Source of the DNA: Phocaeicola_A sp964580305
Lineage (GTDB): Bacteria; Bacteroidota; Bacteroidia; Bacteroidales; Bacteroidaceae
Assembly (NCBI GenBank): GCA_964580305.1
Contig: CAZOKL010000109.1
Location: 1-6,632, forward strand
Length of the DNA: 6,632 nucleotides
Reading direction: 5' to 3'
Made by a program: the position numbers and the translations under genes. Below, one piece after another: positions 1-5,818 of the stretch (position 1 is its first letter; the number at the start of each line of letters is the position of its first letter). The notes below the pieces were generated by a model that worked only from the letters and a program-made list of their open reading frames with translations, was not told where the DNA came from and did no database searches.

Positions 1-69
1 CGCTAAAGAGATCCTTCGTGTTCGCTAGTGCGAACAGCGAGCTGCGTCGCAAGCGCGGAATGACGGGCT
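1..69 (-). repeat. Fragment of a GC-rich dispersed intergenic repeat
   Basis: This stretch is much richer in GC than the AT-rich DNA that follows. Read on the minus strand it begins GTCATTCCGCGC and ends GAAGGATCTC. That layout resembles the widespread intergenic repeat family with a GTCATTC...GAGCG...AGCGAAG(G)ATCTC pattern, which I recall from memory. It contains a perfect hairpin, GTTCGC (20-25), loop TAGT, GCGAAC (30-35), and a small palindrome TGCGTCGCA (43-51). No open frame is convincing. The element probably continues beyond the left edge. The family assignment rests on recalled resemblance; the composition and hairpin are visible directly. Confidence 0.5.
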
Positions 70-111
70 TATTGTTCTCATGTCATGGTTAAACGACTAT
101 ATTCTTGAACA

Positions 112-131
112 ATGTTTTTATATAAAAACAT
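112..131. repeat. Perfect 20-bp AT-rich palindrome
   Basis: The sequence ATGTTTTTATATAAAAACAT equals its own reverse complement over all 20 bases. It could be a protein-binding site or, as RNA, a weak hairpin. Its half site TGTTTTTAT/ATAAAAACA is used again in the inverted repeat at 190-220, so the two elements may be related. No function can be assigned from sequence alone. Confidence 0.6.
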
Positions 132-189
132 AAAATTCATTTATAATATAATTCTATACACAAGAAGGTGTCTAATTTTTTTTAACATC

Positions 190-220
190 AATAAAAACAA
201 GAGTCAGTCTTGTTTTTATT
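190..220. terminator. Probable bidirectional terminator or attenuator hairpin
   Basis: A perfect 13-bp inverted repeat, AATAAAAACAAGA at 190-202 and TCTTGTTTTTATT at 208-220, encloses a five-base loop GTCAG. The inner stem CAAGA/TCTTG is followed by TTTTTATT on the plus strand. The A-rich left arm gives the same layout on the minus strand, so it could end transcription in both directions. The stem has little GC, so strength is uncertain. It lies upstream of the predicted operon promoter and so would insulate the operon from transcription entering from the left. It could instead be a protein-binding inverted repeat. Confidence 0.5.
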
Positions 221-231
221 AACATGGTTTT

Positions 232-255
232 TTGTACAATGTAGAGTGTAGACAA
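232..255. promoter_or_regulatory. Candidate operator for a GntR/FCD-type repressor
   Basis: Two related short palindromes lie side by side: TTGTACAA at 232-239 and TGTAGACA (TGT-AG-ACA) at 247-254. The second overlaps the predicted -35 box. With its flanks it reads GTGTAGACAA, matching eight of ten bases of the TTGTATACAA core I recall for the Bacillus subtilis gluconate regulator GntR, an FCD-type protein. A repressor bound here would block RNA polymerase. Link to the regulator gene at 5863-6492 is inference. Confidence 0.3.
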
Positions 256-278
256 TTATCTGTTTTTTCACTTATACT
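249..278 (+). promoter_or_regulatory. Predicted sigma-70 type promoter of the operon
   Basis: A -35 box TAGACA at 249-254 (five of six bases of TTGACA) is followed after 18 bases by TATACT at 273-278 (five of six bases of TATAAT). Transcription would start near 285 and give an untranslated leader of about 100 bases before the ATG at 387. It is the best-matched pair I find in the upstream region. A second TATAAT at 301-306 has no suitable -35 box at normal spacing. Confidence 0.5.
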
Positions 279-386
279 ATCCTCACGCTGTTGATGTAAA
301 TATAATTCGTAATTAGGCAAAGCTTTTGAATCAATGGAAAAAGTTGTCTCAAAATTTAGCTAATATTTAGAAAAAAGGAGTACACT

Positions 387-1208
387 ATGAAGAAATTCTC
401 AATAGCGCATTTGACTTGGTTGCCTTGGACACCAGCAGAAATGATTTACAATGCCCACGCAATTGGCTACGATCTGGTAAGCTTAAGGACCATCAGTCAG
501 GGATTGCCCAATGAAATCAGCCACGACATTTCTCAGAACAATACGCTGTTTAAGCTGACAAAACAAGCGCTTGTGGATACTGGAATGTCAATAAATGATA
601 TAGAATTGGCAAAAATTGATGCGAATACAGATATAAAGATGTACTCACCACATTTGGAAGCCGCAGCTGAGCTAGGCGTAAAAAATGTAATTACTAATAT
701 TTGGACTCCTGATAAAGACTTTTATACAGATAAATTTGGGGAACTCTGTGATCTGGCTGAGCAATACGACATGTGTGTGAATCTTGAATTTGTGACATGG
801 GCGGAAGTAACGGATTTAAAATCTGCAATACGGTTAATTCAGACTGTGAATAAACAGAATGCCCTTGTCTTGCTCGATACATTACATTTTCACAGATCCA
901 AGGTTACTCTTGAAGAACTTAATTCATATCCCAAAGAACTTTTCAAAACAGTACATATTTGCGATGCACCAGCTGAAATTCCGACAGATAAACCGAGTTT
1001 AATACATACAGGCAGGGCAGAAAGATTATATGTAGGTGAAGGCAACATTGATATAGCGAGCATAATCAAGTCATTGAATGACGATATTGTCTTGTGTGTA
1101 GAAATGCCTCATGTTATTCGTGTGAACCAAATTGGAGCGTTTGAACACGCAAGACGTACACTGGTGTCAGCAAAAAAGTACTTGAAAGCGCACGAGATAA
1201 GTTGCTAA
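387..1208 (+). CDS. TIM-barrel sugar isomerase/epimerase-like protein (AP endonuclease 2 fold)
   Basis: This 273-residue protein is of normal length for the xylose isomerase-like TIM-barrel superfamily, which includes sugar (phosphate) isomerases, epimerases and some dehydratases. The four expected metal ligands appear at the ends of successive strands: Glu134 (NLEF), Asp164 (LLDTLH), His190 (VHICDA) and Glu239 (CVEM). His167 in the DxxH pattern and the GRAERLYVGEGNID segment (209-222) are also typical. It has no signal peptide, so it acts in the cytoplasm, probably on a keto or aldehyde sugar derivative with a divalent metal. The ATG follows AAGGAG with six bases between. It is the first gene of the operon, 32 bases before the SDR gene. 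The exact reaction is unknown: isomerase, epimerase and 3-dehydroshikimate dehydratase-like activity are all possible. Superfamily membership is secure; the substrate is not. Confidence 0.85.
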   Translation: MKKFSIAHLTWLPWTPAEMIYNAHAIGYDLVSLRTISQGLPNEISHDISQNNTLFKLTKQALVDTGMSINDIELAKIDANTDIKMYSPHLEAAAELGVKNVITNIWTPDKDFYTDKFGELCDLAEQYDMCVNLEFVTWAEVTDLKSAIRLIQTVNKQNALVLLDTLHFHRSKVTLEELNSYPKELFKTVHICDAPAEIPTDKPSLIHTGRAERLYVGEGNIDIASIIKSLNDDIVLCVEMPHVIRVNQIGAFEHARRTLVSAKKYLKAHEISC

Positions 1209-1226
1209 ACAAAGTATCCCATATAT

Positions 1227-1240
1227 AAGGAGGTAATGCT
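1227..1240 (+). promoter_or_regulatory. Ribosome binding site that fixes a GTG start
   Basis: AAGGAGGT at 1227-1234 is a near-ideal Shine-Dalgarno sequence. The GTG at 1241 follows after six bases. The nearby ATG at 1236 lies only one base behind the site and runs into a stop after four codons, so GTG is the true start of the first SDR gene. Confidence 0.8.
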
Positions 1241-2011
1241 GTGCTTTTAGAGGGGAAGAAAGCTATTGTAAGCGGAGGTAACTCCGGTATAGGGAAAGCG
1301 ATTGCTTTGGCCTACGCAAGAGAGGGGGCTGATGTTGTTATCTATGGCCGCAGTGAAGAAAAAAATAGTGTAACAACAGATGAAATCAAGACAATGGGAC
1401 GCCAGGCTTATGCAATACAGTGCGATGTTTCAAAGCCTGAGCAGGTAGAAACAGCCGTGCAACGTGCTTTTGGATTGTTGGGAAGAATAGACATACTTGC
1501 CAATGTGGCGGGTATATCTCCCAAAAAACCAGGCGGATACAAAATTCCATTCTATGAAATGGAGATTAGTACGTGGCAAGAAGTTATTGAAGTAAATTTA
1601 AGCTCTGTGTTTTATGTTTCACGACTGGTCAGTCGCTATATGATAGAGCAGAAATATGGAAAAATCGTTAACATGTCATCTATTGTAGGATTAACCGGTA
1701 GTGAACATGGGCCGGCAGCGGCGTGCTACTCTGCTTCAAAAGCAGGAATTGTTTCATTGACTCGCTCTATGGCCTATGAATTGGCAGAATATAACATTAC
1801 TGTTAATGCTGCTGCCCCCGGAAGAATTACTACTGCGATGTCAAGTTCAAATAACGAGTATTACAACAAACGGAATTTAAATGATATTCCGGCTAAACGT
1901 TTTGGTACTCCGGAAGAAGTTGCAGATTTGTTTGTATTCTATTCTTCAGACAAATCATCCTATATTACCGGAGAAACAACACTGATCACTGGTGGCTGGC
2001 TCATAAGATAA
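1241..2011 (+). CDS. SDR family oxidoreductase, predicted NADP(H)-preferring
   Basis: A 256-residue classical short-chain dehydrogenase/reductase. The nucleotide-binding motif is SGGNSGIG at 11-18 (usual TGxxxGIG, with Ser for Thr). NVAG lies at 88-91, and the catalytic set is Asn119, Ser147, Tyr163 and Lys167 (YSASK). AAPG follows at 191-194. After the second strand comes YGRS (35-38); Arg37 there usually means NADP(H), whereas an Asp would mean NAD(H). The C-terminal TGETTLITGGW segment (243-253) is also typical. It should interconvert a hydroxyl and a keto group on a small cytoplasmic substrate, likely the compound imported by the TRAP system encoded next. It resembles the group of FabG-like and gluconate 5-dehydrogenase-like enzymes, but the substrate cannot be read from sequence. 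The GTG start follows an AAGGAGGT site. Confidence 0.9.
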   Translation: MLLEGKKAIVSGGNSGIGKAIALAYAREGADVVIYGRSEEKNSVTTDEIKTMGRQAYAIQCDVSKPEQVETAVQRAFGLLGRIDILANVAGISPKKPGGYKIPFYEMEISTWQEVIEVNLSSVFYVSRLVSRYMIEQKYGKIVNMSSIVGLTGSEHGPAAACYSASKAGIVSLTRSMAYELAEYNITVNAAAPGRITTAMSSSNNEYYNKRNLNDIPAKRFGTPEEVADLFVFYSSDKSSYITGETTLITGGWLIR

Positions 2012-2027
2012 TTAACTCAAAGAGAAT

Positions 2028-2046
2028 GGAGGATATAATGATATGA
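2028..2046 (+). promoter_or_regulatory. Ribosome binding site with a two-codon mini-ORF overlapping the dctP start
   Basis: GGAGG at 2028-2032 is followed after five bases by ATG ATA TGA (2038-2046), a two-codon frame. Its stop overlaps the dctP start codon at 2043-2045 in an ATGA arrangement. The dctP ATG lies ten bases from the same site, which is at the long end of normal. Ribosomes could start directly at 2043 or restart there after the mini-ORF. The arrangement is visible; any effect on expression is inference. Confidence 0.4.
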
Positions 2047-3077
2047 ACATGAAGAAAGTGTTGGCTTATATATTTATATGTGCAATGGTAACATTGTCCC
2101 CCCTTCCTGCATTGGCGGACGCTGCAAAATATGCTGATCTAAAGCCCATGACCCTTCTCTTTCCACATACATCACCAAAAACAGAAGCCAATGCACAAAT
2201 GGCGGACCTGATTAAGCAATACATAGAAGAAGAGACCGGAGGCAAGCTGACAATTGAAGTAATGCCTGCCGCTCAGCTGGGGACAGCACAAGAGACGGCA
2301 CAGCAACTTCAGGACGGTAGTGTTCACATGAGCTCAGAACAAGTGTATTCCATGGTAGACTTTATCCCTGAAGTCTCTGTTTTTGATATGATGTTTCTTT
2401 TCTCTACATATAGTGGAGAGACTATTGATAAAACCATAAACGCAGGGCCATTGCACGAATATCTCCAAGACAAATATCACAACTCTGGATTCCAACTTCT
2501 GGGCTACGCTCAGGGAGCAACGTTCAGAGAGACAACATCCAATAAGGAGTTACGGACGCCGCAAGACTACCGCGGACTAAAAATAAGAACTCTACCAAGC
2601 AATAATTTCGTCGTAGGTTGGCAAGCCTTAGGTACAAGCCCAACACCTATTACAATTGGAGAGCTTTATCTAGCATTACAGCAGAATCTTGTAGAATCTC
2701 AGGAAAATCCATATGATATAGTTTTATCAAACAATTTTAATGAGGTACAGAAGTATCTTTGCGCTTCGCATCATAATATCTACATAATGCATATAGTAAT
2801 GAATAAAAAATTCTATGACTCCCTGCCACAGGAGTATCGTGATGCTATTGAATATGGAGTTAGGAGGGCAAGGACAGAAATTAGCGCAGCGATGCCACAA
2901 ATTGCGGAAGAGTCCAGAGAAGAGCTTTTGAATCGTGGTATGCAGTTTATTGAATATACAGAAGAGGACTTTGCCCAGTTCAGAGAAATGGCAAAACCAC
3001 AGTGGGACAGCCTTCGAAAAATTGCTGGCGATACCGTGGTAGATATGATGATTCAGGAGCTTGAGAAGAATAAATAA
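2043..3077 (+). CDS. dctP: TRAP transporter periplasmic substrate-binding protein, DctP family
   Basis: A 344-residue extracytoplasmic solute receptor of the tripartite ATP-independent periplasmic (TRAP) family. Residues 1-25 form a signal peptide: MNMKK, a hydrophobic core, then ALA just before Asp26, a good signal peptidase I site. The family core is clear: AAQLGTAQE (76-84), TPQDYRGLKIR (172-182), GTSPTPITIGELYLALQQ (197-214) and VESQENP (217-223). Arg182 in GLKIR is the position that normally binds the substrate carboxylate, so the ligand is probably an organic acid, such as a sugar acid. The usual QQGxVDGQENP is altered to QQNLVESQENP. It would deliver substrate to the membrane subunits encoded downstream. 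Translation starts at ATG 2043. An in-frame ATG at 2049 is possible but sits farther from the ribosome binding site. The specific substrate is unknown. Confidence 0.93.
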   Translation: MNMKKVLAYIFICAMVTLSPLPALADAAKYADLKPMTLLFPHTSPKTEANAQMADLIKQYIEEETGGKLTIEVMPAAQLGTAQETAQQLQDGSVHMSSEQVYSMVDFIPEVSVFDMMFLFSTYSGETIDKTINAGPLHEYLQDKYHNSGFQLLGYAQGATFRETTSNKELRTPQDYRGLKIRTLPSNNFVVGWQALGTSPTPITIGELYLALQQNLVESQENPYDIVLSNNFNEVQKYLCASHHNIYIMHIVMNKKFYDSLPQEYRDAIEYGVRRARTEISAAMPQIAEESREELLNRGMQFIEYTEEDFAQFREMAKPQWDSLRKIAGDTVVDMMIQELEKNK

Positions 3078-3080
3078 CCG

Positions 3081-3102
3081 ATAGCAATATATATAATGCT
3101 AT
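3081..3102 (+). repeat. Small hairpin after dctP
   Basis: ATAGCA at 3081-3086 and TGCTAT at 3097-3102 form a perfect six-base inverted repeat around an AT-only ten-base loop. It begins three bases after the dctP stop codon and is followed three bases later by a much stronger hairpin. On its own it is weak. Confidence 0.4.
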
Positions 3103-3105
3103 AGG

Positions 3106-3146
3106 AACGTCGCGAGGGAGCATGTTTTGTGCTACTTCGCGACGTT
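3106..3146 (+). terminator. Strong intercistronic hairpin between dctP and dctQ (attenuator or RNA stabiliser)
   Basis: The left arm 3106-3122 and right arm 3130-3146 pair over 17 positions with one mismatch (G3118/A3134) and one G-T pair. Ten outer pairs are perfect (AACGTCGCGA/TCGCGACGTT), and the loop is TGTTTTG. The following bases, TTTATAAAAATCTTTT, are not a clean U tract, so full termination is doubtful. A partial terminator or a block to 3' exonucleases would raise binding-protein levels over the membrane subunits, a known pattern in transporter operons. Which of these applies is inference. Confidence 0.6.
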
Positions 3147-3171
3147 TATAAAAATCTTTTGTGATTGGAAT

Positions 3172-3187
3172 AAGGATGTGGTCAATC
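3172..3187 (+). promoter_or_regulatory. Ribosome binding site supporting the GTG start of dctQ
   Basis: AAGGATGTGGTC at 3172-3183 matches ten of twelve bases of AAGGAGGTGATC, the complement of the 16S rRNA tail. The GTG at 3188 lies at a workable distance. The ATG at 3176 falls inside this sequence, which argues against it as the start. Confidence 0.45.
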
Positions 3188-3730
3188 GTGAAAAAAGTGA
3201 TACGCTGGCTAGACAAAAATTTTGAAGAGACCGTGCTTATTCTTCTAATGATTGGTATTTCCTGCATAATGTTTTTACAGGTAATTATGCGCTATTGTTT
3301 CCATATGCCTTTAACGTGGCCGGAGGAACTTAGTCGTTATCTGTGGATATGGACTGTGTTTTTCAGTCTCAGCTATACAATATATCTAAGAAATATGTTA
3401 AGGGTAGATGTTCTAGCAGATTTTTTACCTGCAAGATATAAACAGGTGTTAGAGCTGGCCATACAAGTTTTAAGTCTATGCATATATATAGTATTCTCAT
3501 ATTATTCTGTGATTGTCTATAAATCGCTAGTGATCAGTGGACGCGTCTCTCCAGCCCTGAGAATACCGATGTACACAATATACAGCTCTGTGTGCATAGG
3601 CTTTTTTCTGAGTGTTATACGGACAATACAACTCATTATAGAGCTTACGATGGAGATGTTGGGAAAGAAAACAGAGCATCTTAGGATGACAGAAGAAATG
3701 CAGGAAACATTGAAGAAAGAGGGAATATAA
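3188..3730 (+). CDS. dctQ: TRAP transporter small permease, DctQ family
   Basis: From GTG 3188 this is a 180-residue membrane protein with four hydrophobic helices at about 15-37, 48-67, 87-111 and 127-151, the standard DctQ layout. The conserved LTWPEELSRY segment (42-51) precedes the second helix and RVDVLADFLP (72-81) follows it. The small subunit joins the large subunit in the inner membrane and helps dock the binding protein. The start is uncertain. GTG 3188 gives MKKVIRWLDKNFEE, a very typical DctQ beginning, and has AAGGATGTG upstream (3172-3180), matching the ideal ribosome binding sequence at most positions. ATG 3176 has only a weak GGA upstream, and GTG 3161 has no site. The last codons run into the dctM ribosome binding site, with only two bases between the genes. 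Confidence 0.88.
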   Translation: MKKVIRWLDKNFEETVLILLMIGISCIMFLQVIMRYCFHMPLTWPEELSRYLWIWTVFFSLSYTIYLRNMLRVDVLADFLPARYKQVLELAIQVLSLCIYIVFSYYSVIVYKSLVISGRVSPALRIPMYTIYSSVCIGFFLSVIRTIQLIIELTMEMLGKKTEHLRMTEEMQETLKKEGI

Positions 3731-3732
3731 AT

Positions 3733-5025
3733 ATGGCCGGATTAGTATTTGTCGTATTTATCGTATTTCTTGCTCTAAGTACGCCTATAGCAGTTTCTAT
3801 GATAGTCAGTACACTTGTGCCTTTGATCGCAGGTGCTCCCGGGGCAAGCAGTATACAGACATTGATTCAAAACACGTTCAGTGGGGCAGATTCTACTCCA
3901 ATTATAGCAATCCCGCTATTTATTCTTGGAGGAGTACTGATGGCGGAAGGTGGAATCTCTGAAAAGCTCTTTAACGTATTTGCATATTTTGTTGGTAGAA
4001 TGCGAGCAGGAATGCCAATCGCAGTTATAATGACCTGCCTGTTTTATGGTGCAATTTCCGGTTCAGGGCCAGCTACTACCGCTGCGGTGGGAGGTATGAC
4101 GATACCACTTTTAATCTCTCTCGGGTATGATAAACGTTTTTGTGCCGCAATGGTTTCTGTGGCTGGAGGGCTGGGAGTAATAATTCCGCCTTCAATTCCT
4201 TTCGTGTTGTATTCGCTCGCAACAGGCGTTTCTACTGGCGCTTTGTTTATAGCAGGAATCATTCCAGGAATATTTGTTGGCGGATGCCTGATAGTTTATG
4301 CGCTTGCGTACTGCACAATTCATGGGGAAGACAGAGAAAAAATAATGGCCAACTACAACAAGCTACATGAAAAGGGGTTTTGGCCTCTTTTTAAAGAAAG
4401 CTTTTGGGCCTTCCTATCTCCAGTTATCATTCTTGGCGGAATTTACTCAGGAATTGTAACTCCGACTGAAGCGGCGTGCGTATCCATATTTTATGCGCTA
4501 TTTATAGCTCTATTTGTGTATAAATCTATAAAACCTAGGGAACTCTGGGGATTTTTCAGGAGTGCTGTACGAACTTACGCTCCTCTTTGCTTCCTTCTGG
4601 CGTTTGCTACGGCTTTCGGCAGAATGCTTGCGCTGATAAAAGCTCCTGCCATGTTCTCCAATTTCATACTCACATATTTTACGCAGCAGTGGGAAGTTCT
4701 GCTAGTTATAGTTATAATCTTCTACTTCCTTGGAATGGTAATGGATACTGGCCCGGCAATCTTAATAATGGCGCCTATTCTTCTGCCGTTGGTAAGGGAG
4801 GTCGGTGTGCATCCTGTCCATTTTGGTGTCATCATGGTTACAAATTTGGCGATTGGTCTTTCAACTCCGCCATTTGGACTTGACTTGTTTGTAGCAAGCG
4901 GCTTGATTCATGATAAGCCAATGCTTGTCGCCAAACCGGCAATTCCATTTATTGTAGCATTTACTATTGCATTGATTATCATTACATACGTACCGAAACT
5001 CAGTCTGTTGTTGCTGGGAATGTAA
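3733..5025 (+). CDS. dctM: TRAP transporter large permease, DctM family
   Basis: A 430-residue, highly hydrophobic protein of the usual length for the TRAP large subunit, with about twelve membrane segments and re-entrant hairpins. The family motifs appear in order: FILGGVLMAEGGIS (63-76), AISGSGPATTAAVGGMTIP (107-125), IIPPSIPF (150-157), TPTEAA (243-248), GMVMDTGPAILIMAP (334-348) and GLSTPPFG (375-382). In characterised relatives the two similar halves form the substrate path and the sodium sites, and transport is driven by an ion gradient rather than ATP. The protein looks intact with no missing motif. GAGGG at 3719-3723 lies nine bases before the ATG, and the gene starts two bases after dctQ, so the two are probably translationally coupled. 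It would carry the acid captured by the DctP protein into the cytoplasm. Confidence 0.95.
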   Translation: MAGLVFVVFIVFLALSTPIAVSMIVSTLVPLIAGAPGASSIQTLIQNTFSGADSTPIIAIPLFILGGVLMAEGGISEKLFNVFAYFVGRMRAGMPIAVIMTCLFYGAISGSGPATTAAVGGMTIPLLISLGYDKRFCAAMVSVAGGLGVIIPPSIPFVLYSLATGVSTGALFIAGIIPGIFVGGCLIVYALAYCTIHGEDREKIMANYNKLHEKGFWPLFKESFWAFLSPVIILGGIYSGIVTPTEAACVSIFYALFIALFVYKSIKPRELWGFFRSAVRTYAPLCFLLAFATAFGRMLALIKAPAMFSNFILTYFTQQWEVLLVIVIIFYFLGMVMDTGPAILIMAPILLPLVREVGVHPVHFGVIMVTNLAIGLSTPPFGLDLFVASGLIHDKPMLVAKPAIPFIVAFTIALIIITYVPKLSLLLLGM

Positions 5026-5061
5026 CTTTTTAATTCCTTAAGGTGAGAGGGGTTCTGTCCT

Positions 5062-5805
5062 ATGAGAGCAAAAGATAAAGTCGTGGTTTTTACAGGAGGC
5101 GGCTCTGATATCGCGTCTGCGGCGGCTCCGATGTTTATTGACGAAGGGGCAAGCGTTGCCTTAATCGACTATGATGAAAAAGTCTACGAACGCACAAAAG
5201 CAATCTATGAAGGGAAAGAGGACAATTTATGCAGATATGTTGCTGATGTACGCGAATATACAGAAATGAAAAACGCTATAGATGCGATAATTAAAAAGTT
5301 TGGAAGAATAGATACTCTTGTGAACTGCGCAGGGATTCTCATACATAAGCCAATAGACGTGTTGACTGTTCAGGAATGGCAGGACGTAATTGATGTCAAC
5401 CTAAGTGGCATCTTTAATGCCTGTAAAGCGGTAACCCCATACATGAAAAAACAGAATTATGGGAGAATCGTGAATATCTCTTCTATTGGAGGGCGTACTG
5501 GACGTCCTGGGGTTGGTGTAAATTATGCCGCTGCGAAAGCTGGAATTGTGGGATTGACACAAACTTTAGCAAAAGAGCTTGCCCCATGGTCAATAACCGC
5601 CAATGTGATAGCTCCTGGACCACTGAAAGGCAGAATGTTCTTTGGAATGGAGCAACATTTGATTGATGCCCTTGTTGTCAATATTCCGCTTGGAAGAGTT
5701 GGGGAAATGACTGAAATCGCTTATGGAATCTTATATCTTGGAACCGATGAGTCTGCATGGACTACAGGTGAAGTTCTGGATATAAATGGAGGCGCATACA
5801 TATAA
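5062..5805 (+). CDS. SDR family oxidoreductase, predicted NAD(H)-preferring, with an altered glycine motif
   Basis: A 247-residue classical short-chain dehydrogenase/reductase. The core is complete: NCAG at 88-91, Asn113, Ser141, Tyr155 and Lys159 (YAAAK), and a P-G segment IAPGPLKG (183-190). The nucleotide-binding motif is unusual: TGGGSDIA (11-18) where TGxxxGIG is expected, so two glycines are replaced by Asp16 and Ala18. Asp in the first position occurs in some working SDRs (TGASSDIG type); the Ala is rarer. Asp36 at the end of the second strand (ALIDYD) points to NAD(H), opposite to the first SDR of the operon. The intact catalytic residues argue for an active enzyme. It would oxidise or reduce a hydroxy/keto group in the same pathway. 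The ATG has GAGGGG nine bases upstream, and the gene follows dctM after 36 bases with no separate promoter visible. Confidence 0.9.
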   Translation: MRAKDKVVVFTGGGSDIASAAAPMFIDEGASVALIDYDEKVYERTKAIYEGKEDNLCRYVADVREYTEMKNAIDAIIKKFGRIDTLVNCAGILIHKPIDVLTVQEWQDVIDVNLSGIFNACKAVTPYMKKQNYGRIVNISSIGGRTGRPGVGVNYAAAKAGIVGLTQTLAKELAPWSITANVIAPGPLKGRMFFGMEQHLIDALVVNIPLGRVGEMTEIAYGILYLGTDESAWTTGEVLDINGGAYI

Positions 5806-5818
5806 ATTAGAGTGATAC

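Larger units (their letters stand above)
70..386. other. AT-rich non-coding region upstream of the operon
   Basis: No gene is supported in these 317 bases. The only short frame of note (80-133, 17 codons) has no ribosome binding site. The region contains a 20-bp palindrome (112-131), a terminator-like inverted repeat (190-220), a short palindrome TTGTACAA (232-239), a promoter (249-278) and a leader of about 100 bases. The leader ends in a strong Shine-Dalgarno sequence, AAGGAG at 375-380, six bases before the ATG at 387. I see no recognisable riboswitch in the leader. Confidence 0.7.

Noticed and set aside
80..133. Short plus-strand open frame of 17 codons
   Set aside because: There is no ribosome binding site, and the frame overlaps the 20-bp palindrome; it is most likely chance in AT-rich DNA.
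301..306. TATAAT as a second promoter of the operon
   Set aside because: No acceptable -35 box is found 16 to 18 bases upstream, and the pair at 249-278 matches better.
285..386. Riboswitch in the operon leader
   Set aside because: The leader is only about 100 bases, AT-rich, with weak inverted repeats (TTTTGA 324-329 with TCAAAA 349-354) and no motif of a known riboswitch class.
694..882. Minus-strand open frame inside the TIM-barrel gene
   Set aside because: It is fully inside a well-supported gene and shows no recognisable protein features.
3161..3187. Earlier start for dctQ at GTG 3161 or ATG 3176
   Set aside because: GTG 3161 has no ribosome binding site and ATG 3176 lies inside one; GTG 3188 gives a typical DctQ start at a good distance. 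The earlier starts are not fully excluded.
2980..3267. Minus-strand open frame across the end of dctP and the start of dctQ
   Set aside because: It runs through the intercistronic hairpin and two confident genes on the other strand, and has no family resemblance.
4044..4883. Several open frames in other reading frames within dctM
   Set aside because: They lie inside an intact DctM gene with all family motifs; such overlapping frames are by-products of its codon composition.
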